Shown in pieces: positions 35,253 through 44,350 of a stretch of DNA of 64,000 nt. The position numbers and the translations under genes were made by a program. The stretch's first letter is position 1. Every line of letters starts with the position of its first letter. The DNA is from Ruegeria lacuscaerulensis (GTDB taxonomy: Bacteria > Pseudomonadota > Alphaproteobacteria > Rhodobacterales > Rhodobacteraceae), in NCBI RefSeq assembly GCF_013033355.1, contig NZ_WQDY01000003.1:124001-188000 (forward strand). Direction: 5' to 3'. The notes under the pieces are model-generated. The model saw nothing but the letters and a program-made list of their open reading frames with translations, was not told the DNA's origin and searched no databases.

Positions 35253-35981
35253 ATGATTACGGTCCACACACTCGCCGACGGAGCACAGATCGAAGTCGAG
35301 CTGTCCGGCGAAGTCACCAGCGCGGATTACAGCGATACTTTAATTCCCGCCATCGAGGCCGCGCTGATCGAACATGAAACCGTTCGATTGATGGCAATCG
35401 TTCAGCCCGAATTCAAAGGGTACGACCTGGGTGCTGCCTGGGCGGACACCAAGCTGGGCCTGAGCCATTGGCGCGGGTTCGACCGGATTGCCGTGGTGGC
35501 CGATCAGAGTTGGGTTCAGACCAGCGTGCGATTGGCGGCTCCGATTTTGCCATGTCCGGTCCAGGTTTTTGAACTGTCCGAGGTCGAAACAGCGCGTCGT
35601 TGGATCCGCGAATCCCTCGGGTCGATCCATGTGACCGATCTTGGTGGGCCATGCGTTCAGATCAGCCTGTTGGGTAAGGTTGACCCCGAAGAGTATCAAA
35701 AGGCCGAGGCGCATCTGGACCAGATGCTTGCAGGGAAAACCGGTTTTCGCCTGCTGATCGACCTGCGGGAGTTTGACGGATGGCAGGGATTGTCTGCTCT
35801 GGCTGCGCATTTCCGACTAGCACGCGGTCATATCGGGTTGCTGGACCGTGCGGCGATTGTTGGCGACAAGGCTTGGCAGCATATGGCGCAACGCGTGGCC
35901 GGTCATGTGCTGGGCACCCGAACCCAATATTTCCCGTCGGAAGATATTGAACACGCGAAAACTTGGCTGGCTGCAGGGTAA
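35253..35981 (+). CDS. Protein with two SpoIIAA-like (STAS/DUF) domains
   Basis: A 242-residue protein formed from two copies of a SpoIIAA-like fold of about 115 residues. The copies align as ...YSDTLIPAIEAALIEHETVRLMAIVQPEFKGYDLGAAWADTKLGLSHW and ...YQKAEAHLDQMLAGKTGFRLLIDLREFDGWQGLSALAAHFRLARGHI. Each copy ends in IAVVADQSW or AAIVGDKAW. ATG 35253 has AGGAGG about nine bases ahead. Single-domain versions of this fold are widespread; the double form is less so. Role unknown. Confidence 0.75.
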   Translation: MITVHTLADGAQIEVELSGEVTSADYSDTLIPAIEAALIEHETVRLMAIVQPEFKGYDLGAAWADTKLGLSHWRGFDRIAVVADQSWVQTSVRLAAPILPCPVQVFELSEVETARRWIRESLGSIHVTDLGGPCVQISLLGKVDPEEYQKAEAHLDQMLAGKTGFRLLIDLREFDGWQGLSALAAHFRLARGHIGLLDRAAIVGDKAWQHMAQRVAGHVLGTRTQYFPSEDIEHAKTWLAAG

Positions 35982-36223
35982 CAGGCGCCATCAAGTTGGC
36001 TCGCCCTTGGGTTGACGTAAGGTAAAAACGCTCGCCTCTTATTATTTCTTGATCAGTCAGTCAAAAAAGAAATAGGGTTCAAGGGTTTTCCGGTCTTACC
36101 ACGTCTGGAAACACCAATGCTGAAGCGCGCCGTTGTGGGTTGCCACTCACTCACCACTTGTCTTCGAACTTGACCCCCTCGGAGTTCAGACCAACCTGCA
36201 ACGGCGCAGGCTCAGCCTGTGGC

Positions 36224-36466
36224 TCAGGATTTGTTCAGGCGGGCCGAACGACCGCCACGCCGTTTCGCAAGCTGCGGCTTTCGTGCGGGCAGGGCTTCCA
36301 TGATCTCGGCGCGCTCGGAACTGTCCATCTTGGACCAGCGTGTGATCTCGTCGATGGTCCGATAGCAACCAGTGCAGATCCGCTCGGTCGGGTGAACGAC
36401 ACAAATCTGGATACAGGGGCTTTCGACCTCGTTCCGTTTCCAGACCATGTTTGTCATTGGTGTCAT
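36224..36466 (-). CDS. DUF1289 domain protein
   Basis: An 80-residue protein with the DUF1289 metal motif CIQICVVHPTERICTGCYRTIDEITRW (C-x3-C-x8-C-x2-C). These small proteins are thought to bind iron-sulfur or zinc. The start at ATG 36466 has AAGGA upstream; ATGs three and six codons later are also possible. It follows ruvX by seven bases on the same strand. The C-terminus is basic (KRRGGRSARL). Confidence 0.75.
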   Translation of the reverse strand: MTPMTNMVWKRNEVESPCIQICVVHPTERICTGCYRTIDEITRWSKMDSSERAEIMEALPARKPQLAKRRGGRSARLNKS

Positions 36467-36473
36467 CCGATCC

Positions 36474-36938
36474 TTAGAGAAAGCGCAATCTGTCCAGCGC
36501 TCCTTGCAGAATATAGCCTGCTGCAACGTGGTCGATAACCTGTCCGCGACGTTTTCGTGTCGTATCCGCCTCGAGCAGTGCCTTTTCTGCCGCAACCGTG
36601 CTGAGGCGCTCGTCCCAGAACCCGATGGGAATTTCGGTCAAACGCATCATGTTGCGGGCAAACGCGCGCGTGGATTGGCACCTCGGACCTTCTGATCCGT
36701 CCATGTTTTTCGGCAGGCCAAGAATGACCCCTCCGATCTCGCGCTCGGCGATCAATTCCAGAAGGCGCGCAGAGTCCAGAGTGAACTTTTTGCGCCGAAC
36801 GGTTTCCAAAGGGCTGGCCACACCGCGCATCCGGTCCGAGACGGCCACACCGATGGTTTTTTCGCCCAAATCCAATCCCATCAATGCGGTCATCGGTGTG
36901 AGCGAAGCGGCGAAATCCTCGAACGCGTCATGGATCAT
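36474..36938 (-). CDS. ruvX: Holliday junction resolvase-like RuvX (YqgF)
   Basis: A 154-residue RNase-H-fold protein. MGLDLGEKTIGVAVSDRMRGVASPLETV carries the first acidic residue, GVILGLPKNMDGSEG the middle motif and FWDERLSTVAAEKALLEAD the next. It acts in pre-16S rRNA end processing and may resolve junctions. The ATG at 36938 overlaps the ccmI stop by four bases. Confidence 0.9.
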   Translation of the reverse strand: MIHDAFEDFAASLTPMTALMGLDLGEKTIGVAVSDRMRGVASPLETVRRKKFTLDSARLLELIAEREIGGVILGLPKNMDGSEGPRCQSTRAFARNMMRLTEIPIGFWDERLSTVAAEKALLEADTTRKRRGQVIDHVAAGYILQGALDRLRFL

Positions 36939-38155
36939 TGCGCGATCCCGGCCTGCAATGCGGCGGCGTCAATGATCTCCAACGCCTCGGCATCCCCGGC
37001 AAAGACCGCGTTTGCCTCTTGCATGATGTCGATCGCGCGCTGACCTTCACCCAAAACGCCCAGTGCACTGATCAGCCGCGCCCAGTCCTCGGGCGGTCCG
37101 CCTTCGGTCGCCAGTCGATCCGAAAGCTGGTTGACCATGCCCATGATCATCTGTTGGCGTGCTTCAGGTGTCAGGTCTGCGGCGGCTTCCACGTCTTCCT
37201 GAGACGGTCCGGACGGGGCCGGGATGTTTGGTGGGTTGAAGACACCGGCGCGGAACGCCAACTCTTCCAACTGGGCGCGCATGGCCTGTGCCCAGGGCGA
37301 GTCAGCGGGCGATGCGCGCAGCGCCTCGACCCAGATGCGATATCCGATGTCAGGACGGCCCACCTGTGTCATCATCCGTCCAAGATAGTATTGCGCGGGG
37401 CCGTTTCGGGGATCACGTTGCAAGGACTGCCGAAGTGCGTCTTCGGCTTCGGGTGATATATATCCGTTAGCGGCCAGGATCATCATTTCGGCCAGATGTG
37501 CGTAAGCATCTGCAGGAACCGCTCCACCCGAGAGCTCAATCACCCGCTGCTGCGCTTTGTATGCGGCTGCAAAATTGCCAGCATTCGCCTCGTGCTGGGC
37601 AAGCAGTACGTGCCCCTGCAAATCGTCGGGACGTTCGGCAACCGTATTGCGCAGCTGTTGCAACAGGTTGGCGTATCCTTCGTCCAGCTGCTTGGGCAAG
37701 TCAGGTAGAACTTCGGCTTCGACTTCGGCCTGGCTGGGGCGTTCGGCCCGCATTGTTTCGGCCAACTCCTTACGTAGCGACAAGGGCTGGTCCGGCAATC
37801 CGGCGGCGCCCATTTGGCGGTACATCCAAAAACCGCCGCCGATCAGGACAGCGGCAACCACGACAATAGCCACCGTATTGGCCCAGACTGGAGGGCCATC
37901 CTGTGTACCCTGCGCTTGCATCTGCGCGTCGGCAGACAGAATCCGGCGCGAGATTTCGGTCCGCACCCGTTCCGCATCGGCCTCACTGATCACACCACGT
38001 GCAAGATCACGGTCCACACCAGCCAACTGCTCGCGATAAACGCGAAGGTCAAAAGCGGCTGCGGGTTCGCGGTCTTTGCGTCCCTTCAGTATGGAATATC
38101 CAAGGAACACTGCGATCAGCAGTGCGGTCAGGATCAAGAGGGCCCAGAAAGTCAT
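36935..38155 (-). CDS. ccmI: Cytochrome c biogenesis protein CcmI
   Basis: A 406-residue inner-membrane protein of the CcmI/CycH type. The first helix (FWALLILTALLIAVFLGY) and a second near 100-118 (ANTVAIVVVAAVLIGGGFWMYRQ) frame a cytoplasmic loop with the YREQLAGVDRDLARG leucine-zipper-like motif. The periplasmic part holds tetratricopeptide repeats that bind apocytochrome c. ATG 38155 has GGAGCTAAC upstream; the longer frame lacks such a site. Confidence 0.92.
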   Translation of the reverse strand: MTFWALLILTALLIAVFLGYSILKGRKDREPAAAFDLRVYREQLAGVDRDLARGVISEADAERVRTEISRRILSADAQMQAQGTQDGPPVWANTVAIVVVAAVLIGGGFWMYRQMGAAGLPDQPLSLRKELAETMRAERPSQAEVEAEVLPDLPKQLDEGYANLLQQLRNTVAERPDDLQGHVLLAQHEANAGNFAAAYKAQQRVIELSGGAVPADAYAHLAEMMILAANGYISPEAEDALRQSLQRDPRNGPAQYYLGRMMTQVGRPDIGYRIWVEALRASPADSPWAQAMRAQLEELAFRAGVFNPPNIPAPSGPSQEDVEAAADLTPEARQQMIMGMVNQLSDRLATEGGPPEDWARLISALGVLGEGQRAIDIMQEANAVFAGDAEALEIIDAAALQAGIAQ

Positions 38156-38233
38156 GTTAGCTCCTAAATGGCTGCCTTGACTTAGACCCGCGAGCAGTCG
38201 GAAAAAAGGGGCAAATGGCCGCGAGACGACTTC

Positions 38234-38264
38234 ATGTCGCAATATTGAGGGCTATGTCGCAATA
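38234..38264. promoter_or_regulatory. Tandem ATGTCGCAATA repeats upstream of soxB
   Basis: ATGTCGCAATA occurs at 38234-38244 and 38254-38264, exactly 20 bases apart (two helix turns). The second copy is extended by GTGCGCTATTACG into an imperfect palindrome, CGCAATAGTGCGCTATTACG. This lies between the divergent ccmI and soxB genes and suits a regulator binding on one face of the DNA. Confidence 0.45.
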
Positions 38265-38351
38265 GTGCGCTATTACGGCGTTGGATGGCAGGGGTATACT
38301 GTCGTTACACGGCATATCTGCGCACAATCACCGAACCGGATGGATTCGCTT

Positions 38352-39596
38352 ATGAAACACTATTCAGCCTTTGCTGTGGCGCGCGAAGCGCTGCGCTATC
38401 ACACAGGATGGGAGCGCGCTTGGCGCTCGCCCGAGCCAAAGAAGAAATATGACGTGATCATCGTCGGTGCTGGCGGCCATGGACTGGCCACGGCGTATTA
38501 CCTTGGAAAGAACTACGGTATCCAGAATGTCGCGGTGATCGAAAAGGGTTGGCTGGGCGGTGGCAATACCGGCCGGAACACGACCATCATCCGGTCGAAC
38601 TATTTGCAGGATCCGTCGGCGGCATTGTATGAAAAGGCGCGCAGCCTGTACGAAGATCTGAGCCAGGACCTGAACTATAACGTGATGTTCAGTCCGCGTG
38701 GGGTGATCATGCTGGCGCAAACCCAGCACGAGATCCGTGGCTATCAGCGCACGGCCCATGCCAACGCGCTGCAAGGCGTGAAGACCGAATGGATCACGCC
38801 CGAGCGCGTCAAAGAGCTGGTGCCGATCATCAATCTGGACGGGCCGCGCTATCCGGTATTGGGCGGTCTTTGGCAGGAACGCGGTGGCACCGCGCGTCAC
38901 GATGCGGTGGCCTGGGGTTATGCCCGTGCGTGTTCGGCTATGGGGATGGATATCATCCAGCAATGCGAAGTCACTGGCGTACGTCAGGACAATGGCCGCG
39001 TTGTCGGCGTCGACACCACCAAAGGTGCGATTGACTGTGAAAAACTAGGCATCGTGGTCGCGGGCCATTCCGGTCAACTGGCTGAGATGGCGGGCTTCCG
39101 TCTGCCGCTTGAGGCCGTAGCGCTGCAGGCGCTGGTGTCCGAGCCTATCAAACCCTGCATGGACGTGGTCGTAATGGCCAACACCGTGCATGGCTATATG
39201 TCGCAATCCGACAAGGGCGAGATGGTCATCGGTGGCGGTACCGACGCCTATAACAACTTCACCCAGCGTGGCAGTTTCCACCATATTGAGGAAACCGTGC
39301 GCGCGCTGGTCGAGACCTTCCCGATGATCTCGCGCCTGAAGATGCTGCGCCAGTGGGGCGGGATCGTGGACATGACCGGCGACCGCTCGCCTATCCTTTC
39401 GAAAACGCCGCTGCAGGGCTGTTTCATCAACGCAGGTTGGGGCACGGGTGGCTTCAAGGCCATTCCGGGTTCGGGCTGGGGGATGGCGCAACTGATGGCC
39501 ACGGGCCATTCGCCGCTGACCGAAGCCTTCACGCTGGAGCGTTTTAAGGAAGGCCGTTTCATCGACGAAAGTGTCGCCGCCGGGGTGGCACACTAA
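38352..39596 (+). CDS. soxB: Sarcosine oxidase beta subunit
   Basis: A 414-residue flavoprotein (DAO family). The start HYSAFAVAREALRYHTGWERAWRSPEPKKKYDVIIVGAGGHGLATAYYLGK is characteristic of heterotetrameric SoxB. The covalent FMN-region histidine and FAD fold are expected. It oxidises sarcosine to glycine and formaldehyde equivalents with SoxA. ATG 38352 is favoured; an in-frame ATG is found four codons earlier. First gene of soxBDAG. Confidence 0.95.
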   Translation: MKHYSAFAVAREALRYHTGWERAWRSPEPKKKYDVIIVGAGGHGLATAYYLGKNYGIQNVAVIEKGWLGGGNTGRNTTIIRSNYLQDPSAALYEKARSLYEDLSQDLNYNVMFSPRGVIMLAQTQHEIRGYQRTAHANALQGVKTEWITPERVKELVPIINLDGPRYPVLGGLWQERGGTARHDAVAWGYARACSAMGMDIIQQCEVTGVRQDNGRVVGVDTTKGAIDCEKLGIVVAGHSGQLAEMAGFRLPLEAVALQALVSEPIKPCMDVVVMANTVHGYMSQSDKGEMVIGGGTDAYNNFTQRGSFHHIEETVRALVETFPMISRLKMLRQWGGIVDMTGDRSPILSKTPLQGCFINAGWGTGGFKAIPGSGWGMAQLMATGHSPLTEAFTLERFKEGRFIDESVAAGVAH

Positions 39597-39672
39597 GGGC
39601 TCTGCCCGAAGTGACCACAACACAGAATTCTGGTCGGCCCGAGTGTCGACCAACCGAGAAAAGGATGACCAT

Positions 39673-40002
39673 ATGCTGATCCTGAATTGCCCCTATTGCG
39701 GCGTCGATGTCGAAGAAACTGAACTGGCCGCTGGCGGCGAAGCGCATCTGAAGCGCTTTGGTCCCGGCGCGTCTGATGACGAGTTCCACGACTATCTGTT
39801 CATGCGTGAAAACCCCAAAGGTGTGCACTTTGAACGCTGGCGTCACGTGAATGGCTGTGGCAAGTGGTTCCACGCCGCGCGTGCGACCGACACGCTAGAG
39901 GTATTTGGCACCTATTCGGCCCAGACCACCGAGCCGCCCAAAGAAATCCGCGAAGCGATAACCGCCAAGCGCCCCGGCTGGACCTGGAGAGAGTTCGAAT
40001 GA
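39673..40002 (+). CDS. soxD: Sarcosine oxidase delta subunit
   Basis: A 109-residue subunit with the zinc ligands CPYCG (res. 6-10) and NGCGKWFHAARATDTLEV, standard for SoxD. It stabilises the heterotetramer rather than doing chemistry. It lies between soxB and soxA, as in most alphaproteobacteria, with AAGGATGACCAT ahead of the ATG. Confidence 0.94.
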   Translation: MLILNCPYCGVDVEETELAAGGEAHLKRFGPGASDDEFHDYLFMRENPKGVHFERWRHVNGCGKWFHAARATDTLEVFGTYSAQTTEPPKEIREAITAKRPGWTWREFE

Positions 40003-40045
40003 TCCGCCCAGCCACCCGTAATTCCGCCTGCGAAAGGTCCGCAAC

Positions 40046-43000
40046 ATGAGCACCCGTCTCGCAAACCAAGGCCGGCTGATCGACCGGTCGAAACAGGTCA
40101 CATTCACCTTTAACGGCACCTCAATGCAGGGCTACGACGGCGACACGCTTGCCTCGGCTCTGCTTGCCAATGATCAGATGATGATGGGCCGGTCGTTCAA
40201 ATACCACCGTCCGCGCGGCGTCGTCGCGAGCGGCGCGGAAGAGCCCAACGCTCTGGTCGGCCTGGGACAGGGCAACCGGTTCGAGCCGAACCAGCGCGCC
40301 ACCACGACCGAGCTGTTCAATGGCTTGACCTCGATCTCGCAGAACCACTGGCCGAATCTCGAGTTCGACATTGGTTCCGTGAACACGGCGCTGGCGCGGT
40401 TCCTGCCGGCTGGCTTCTACTACAAGACGTTCATCCATCCGAAACCGTTCTGGAAACACGTCTACGAGCCGTTCATCCGTCAGTCCGCTGGTCTGGGCAA
40501 AGCGCCCGACAAGGATAACCGCGATGCGGACACCTATGAGCACTTCTATCACTTCACCGATGTTCTGGTGATCGGCGGCGGTGTGGCAGGTCTGCAGGCT
40601 GCGAAAGTGGCAGCCGCGTCCGGTGCCAAAGTCATGCTGATCGAGCAGACCGCGCATTGGGGCGGGCGTGCTCCGGTTGATGGCGGCACGATCAATGACG
40701 AGCCTGTGGATAAGTTCGTGGAACAATTGGTTTCCGAACTCGAAACAATGGACAACGTCATGATGCGCAATCGTTGCATGGGGGCCGGGGTTTATGACCA
40801 CGGTTACGTGCTGGGATATGAGCGCCTGACCGATCACAAACCGGGCACCCAAGGCCCACGTCACCGGCTGTGGCGCATCCGCGCGAAACAGGTGGTAACC
40901 GCCACCGGCGCGATCGAGCGTCCGTTGTCCTTTGCGGGCAACGATGTACCGGGCGTGATGCTGGCCTCGGCCATGCGCGACTATGTGGTGAACTGGGGCG
41001 TAACCCCCGGTGAGCGTGTGATTGTGGCCACCAATAACGACGACGCCTATCGCACCGCGATCACCCTCAAGAAAGCCGGTGTGGATGTGCTGCGCGTGGT
41101 CGATGCACGCGACACGGCTGGTCCGCTGGCGAATGAGGCGCGCGAACTTGGTATCCGCGTTGACCCCGGCAAAGCGATTGCCAAGGTCAAAGGCGGCAAG
41201 CGCGTCAAAAAGGTCGAGCTGTGCAATCAAGAAGGCATCGGCGGCGCGCGTGAAGAGGTCGAATGCGACGCGGTCGCCATGTCGGGCGGCTGGTCTCCGG
41301 TCGTTCACATGTGGTCGCATTGCGGCGGCAAGCTGATCTGGGACGAGGCGCAGGCGCATTTCCGTCCTGACCCGTCGCGACCTCCGCTTGGTGCTGATGG
41401 CGAAGGGTTCGTGCTGGCCGCGGGCTCGTCGAATGGTCCGCTGGCGCTGGGCGATGTTCTGACCGACGCGGATGCGGCGGGTAAAGCAGCGGCCAAGGCG
41501 GCCGGGTTCAAAGCGAAACGCACCAAGGCCCCGGTCGGTGAGACCACGGCCGAGGCTCCGATGGCGGCGGTCTGGCTGATGCCGGCGAATGCCGAGATCG
41601 GCTTGCGGATGAAGTCGTGGCTGGATTTCCAAAACGACGTCAAAGTCTCCGACGTTCAGCTGGCAGCGCGAGAAGGTTACGAAAGCGTCGAACACACCAA
41701 GCGTTACACCACGCTGGGCATGGCGACCGACCAAGGTAAGTTGAGCAATATCAATGGCTTGGCGATCCTTGCTGATGCCCTGGATTCGGAGATTCCGAAG
41801 GTCGGCACCACCACCTTCCGCCCGCCCTATACGCCCATCTCGCTGGCGTCGATCGGTGGCGAAGCGCGCGGTGAGGTGTTCCAGCCGATCCGCCAGACTC
41901 CGATGCATGATTGGCACGACAAGAACGGCGCTGATTGGGAGCCGGTCGGCCACTGGCGTCGGACCTATGCCTATGTCCGTCCCGGTGAATCCGTGCATGA
42001 CGCGGTCAATCGCGAGGTGAAGAATACCCGTGAAAACCTCGGCCTGCTGGACGCCTCGACGTTGGGTAAGCTGATCGTCAAAGGGCCCGATGCGGGCAAG
42101 TTCCTGGACATGATGTACACTAACATGATGTCCACGCTGAAGGTCGGCAAATGCCGCTATGGCCTGATGTGTTCAGAGAACGGCTTCCTGATCGACGACG
42201 GTGTTGTCGCGCGGATCGACGAAGATACATGGCTGTGCCACACCACCACCGGCGGTGCCGAGCGTATCCATGGTCACATGGAAGAATGGCTACAGACGGA
42301 GTGGTGGGACTGGAAAGTCTATGTCGCGAACGTCACCGAGCAATACGCGCAGGTTGCTGTTGTTGGCCCCAACGCCCGCAAGGTGCTGGAGAAGCTGAAC
42401 GCCCAAGCAGGCGGCGGCATGGATGTCTCGAAAGAAGCGCTGCCTTTCATGGAATGGCGTGACGGCAAGATCGGCGCGTTCGATGCGCGGGCCTACCGCA
42501 TCTCGTTCTCGGGTGAACTGTCCTATGAAATCGCGGTTCCCGCGTCTCAGGGTCAGGCGTTCTGGGATGCTCTGATCGACGCGGGCAAAGAGTTCGGCGT
42601 GATGCCTTACGGCACTGAATGTCTGCACATCCTGCGGGCCGAAAAGGGCTTTATCATGATCGGGGACGAGACAGACGGCACCGTGATCCCGCAAGATCTG
42701 GGGCTACACTGGGCTCTGTCGAAAAAGAAAGAGGACTATCTGGGCAAGCGCGCCCACACGCGCAGCCATATGGCCGATCCGGACCGTTGGAAACTGGTCG
42801 GACTTGAGACTGTGGATGGTTCTGTCCTTCCCGATGGTGCCTATGCGGTGGGCGAGGGCGTCAATGCCAACGGTCAGCGCAACATGATCGGGCGCGTCAC
42901 CTCGACCTATTACTCGGCCAATCTGGGCAAGGGCATCGCCATGGGCCTGATCAAGCACGGTCCTGACCGAATGGGCGAGATTGTCGAGTTTCCGGGAACC

Positions 43001-43075
43001 GACGGCAAAACCTACAAAGCCAAGATCGTCGATCCGATCTTTTACGATAAGGACGGGGAGAAGCAGAATGTCTGA
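40046..43075 (+). CDS. soxA: Sarcosine oxidase alpha subunit
   Basis: A 1009-residue subunit. It has a ferredoxin-like N-terminus (FTFNGTSMQGYDGDTLASALLAND), an NAD-binding fold (DVLVIGGGVAGLQAAKVAAASGAKVMLIEQ, about 172-200), and a C-terminal aminomethyltransferase-like (GCV_T) domain that transfers the methyl carbon to tetrahydrofolate. Length matches the family. It overlaps soxG by eight bases. Confidence 0.95.
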   Translation: MSTRLANQGRLIDRSKQVTFTFNGTSMQGYDGDTLASALLANDQMMMGRSFKYHRPRGVVASGAEEPNALVGLGQGNRFEPNQRATTTELFNGLTSISQNHWPNLEFDIGSVNTALARFLPAGFYYKTFIHPKPFWKHVYEPFIRQSAGLGKAPDKDNRDADTYEHFYHFTDVLVIGGGVAGLQAAKVAAASGAKVMLIEQTAHWGGRAPVDGGTINDEPVDKFVEQLVSELETMDNVMMRNRCMGAGVYDHGYVLGYERLTDHKPGTQGPRHRLWRIRAKQVVTATGAIERPLSFAGNDVPGVMLASAMRDYVVNWGVTPGERVIVATNNDDAYRTAITLKKAGVDVLRVVDARDTAGPLANEARELGIRVDPGKAIAKVKGGKRVKKVELCNQEGIGGAREEVECDAVAMSGGWSPVVHMWSHCGGKLIWDEAQAHFRPDPSRPPLGADGEGFVLAAGSSNGPLALGDVLTDADAAGKAAAKAAGFKAKRTKAPVGETTAEAPMAAVWLMPANAEIGLRMKSWLDFQNDVKVSDVQLAAREGYESVEHTKRYTTLGMATDQGKLSNINGLAILADALDSEIPKVGTTTFRPPYTPISLASIGGEARGEVFQPIRQTPMHDWHDKNGADWEPVGHWRRTYAYVRPGESVHDAVNREVKNTRENLGLLDASTLGKLIVKGPDAGKFLDMMYTNMMSTLKVGKCRYGLMCSENGFLIDDGVVARIDEDTWLCHTTTGGAERIHGHMEEWLQTEWWDWKVYVANVTEQYAQVAVVGPNARKVLEKLNAQAGGGMDVSKEALPFMEWRDGKIGAFDARAYRISFSGELSYEIAVPASQGQAFWDALIDAGKEFGVMPYGTECLHILRAEKGFIMIGDETDGTVIPQDLGLHWALSKKKEDYLGKRAHTRSHMADPDRWKLVGLETVDGSVLPDGAYAVGEGVNANGQRNMIGRVTSTYYSANLGKGIAMGLIKHGPDRMGEIVEFPGTDGKTYKAKIVDPIFYDKDGEKQNV

Positions 43076-43634
43076 ACCCATCAGCGCACTGAACCACGCC
43101 AGTTATGACGGCATCGCCAAGGTAGCGGAATGCGGCTTGCAAGGAATGATCACCCTGCGCGGCGATCTGTCCGACAAGGTACTGGCCAAGTCCGTCAAGG
43201 ACGCTACCGGGCAGAAAGTGCCCGGTCAGCGCGAGGCAAGCGTCAACGGGGATACCGGCGTGTGCTGGATGTCTCCGGACGAATTGCTGGTGCTGGTGCC
43301 CTATTCAGAGGTGAACGCCAAACTGGCGCAGATGACCGAAACGCTTAGCGGCATACATGCGCTGGCCGTGAACGTCTCGGATGCCAGGGCGGTGTTCTGC
43401 GTTTCGGGATCTTCTGCGCGTGAGGTAATGGGCAAGCTGGCTCCGGTTGATTTGTCGGCAGATGCCTTCCAGCCCGGCCAGATCCGCCGCTCGCGTTTGG
43501 CGCAGGTTGCGGGCGCGTTCTGGATGGACGACGCCGAGACCTTCCGCGTGGTTTGCTTCCGATCAGTCGCAGACTACGCGTTCAAACTGCTTAAGGTTGC
43601 GGCGCAACCGGGCAGTGAGGTTGGTGTTTACTAA
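43068..43634 (+). CDS. soxG: Sarcosine oxidase gamma subunit
   Basis: A 188-residue subunit that packs against the alpha chain. CGLQGMITLRGDLSDK and the CWMSPDELLVLVPY motif are typical of SoxG. The ATG at 43068 overlaps the end of soxA. The operon ends here with a terminator-like hairpin. Confidence 0.9.
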   Translation: MSEPISALNHASYDGIAKVAECGLQGMITLRGDLSDKVLAKSVKDATGQKVPGQREASVNGDTGVCWMSPDELLVLVPYSEVNAKLAQMTETLSGIHALAVNVSDARAVFCVSGSSAREVMGKLAPVDLSADAFQPGQIRRSRLAQVAGAFWMDDAETFRVVCFRSVADYAFKLLKVAAQPGSEVGVY

Positions 43635-43657
43635 GCATTTTAAAACGCTAGATTTTT

Positions 43658-43687
43658 GGGCTGCCGGGGAACCTGGTGGCCCTTTTT
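43658..43687 (+). terminator. Terminator after soxG
   Basis: GGGCTGCC and GGTGGCCC pair over eight positions (two G-U pairs) with a nine-base loop, followed by TTTTT. It ends the sox operon 24 bases after the soxG stop. Confidence 0.75.
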
Positions 43688-44350
43688 GTTGCTGCGACAG
43701 CACAGTTGTGATTGATCCGATCAGCTTGGTTCGTGACGTAAGAATGGATTTCCTTCAAGCGACACTCATTGTTAGAGTGTTGGCTGATATTATCACGTAT
43801 GACGTGTGGAGTGCCGATAGTGTTCAACAGTGCTGCTAGGGTAAACGGAATTAATGATTTCACTAAGAATGATTGCGGTTTGTGCCGCATAGATCGTCTC
43901 GCCAGCTGTGGTTTTGGCTGAGACATATAAAGAAACTTTGGGGTGCACATTCGGCAAAGGCCTGGCGAATCGTCCGACACCTGAGAAAGTGGTGTTTCCA
44001 GTGGACGAATTCGGGCGTTCCGCTCTGCTGCATGAGGTCGAGATTCCGGGCATCGTAACTGGCACAGGGCCGGGCCGAATCCGACGAGATTCTCCGATCA
44101 AATTGTCGATCGCGTGGGTCGGTCAGACCTGTTTGTATGCGGCTACGGGAAGAACGTATGCAGGTAATGAATCGCGTATTGATGCAATCGATTTGAGGGA
44201 TCAGGAGTTCTCGATTTCTTTGGATCGCAGAACGATGAAAGCGATTACAAAGCCTTCCACTGTATCCGCATGAGCGGCGCGCGACGGTTTTGCAAAAGGA
44301 CGTTGCAAAGGTATTGGAACCCCCAAATCCTGATTTAGGAGACTAGGATT
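43688..44350. other. Gene-poor stretch after the sox operon
   Basis: No clear gene with a good start and codon use can be fixed here. One weak plus-strand frame (43908-44273) is listed separately. Base composition is lower in GC than the flanks, which may indicate acquired or decaying DNA. No repeats, transposase remnants or tRNA can be seen. Confidence 0.4.
43908..44273 (+). CDS. Doubtful hypothetical protein, 121 aa
   Basis: Starts at GTG 43908 without a good ribosome site. The sequence (VVFPVDEFGRSALLHEVEIP, then SIAWVGQTCLYAATGRTY) looks somewhat protein-like but matches no family I recognise. An antisense frame (43793-44101) competes. It could be a fragment of a decayed gene. It precedes the frameshifted gene below by 77 bases. 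Confidence 0.25.
   Translation: MVLAETYKETLGCTFGKGLANRPTPEKVVFPVDEFGRSALLHEVEIPGIVTGTGPGRIRRDSPIKLSIAWVGQTCLYAATGRTYAGNESRIDAIDLRDQEFSISLDRRTMKAITKPSTVSA

Noticed and set aside
40121-41998. Long minus-strand frame of 625 codons
   Set aside because: Lies wholly antisense to soxA; rich in Arg, His and Gln as expected of a shadow frame in GC-rich DNA; no motif.
43793-44101. Minus-strand frame of 102 codons competing with the 43908-44273 frame
   Set aside because: No ribosome site and no family; neither frame can be preferred with confidence, so only the plus-strand one is listed, at low confidence.
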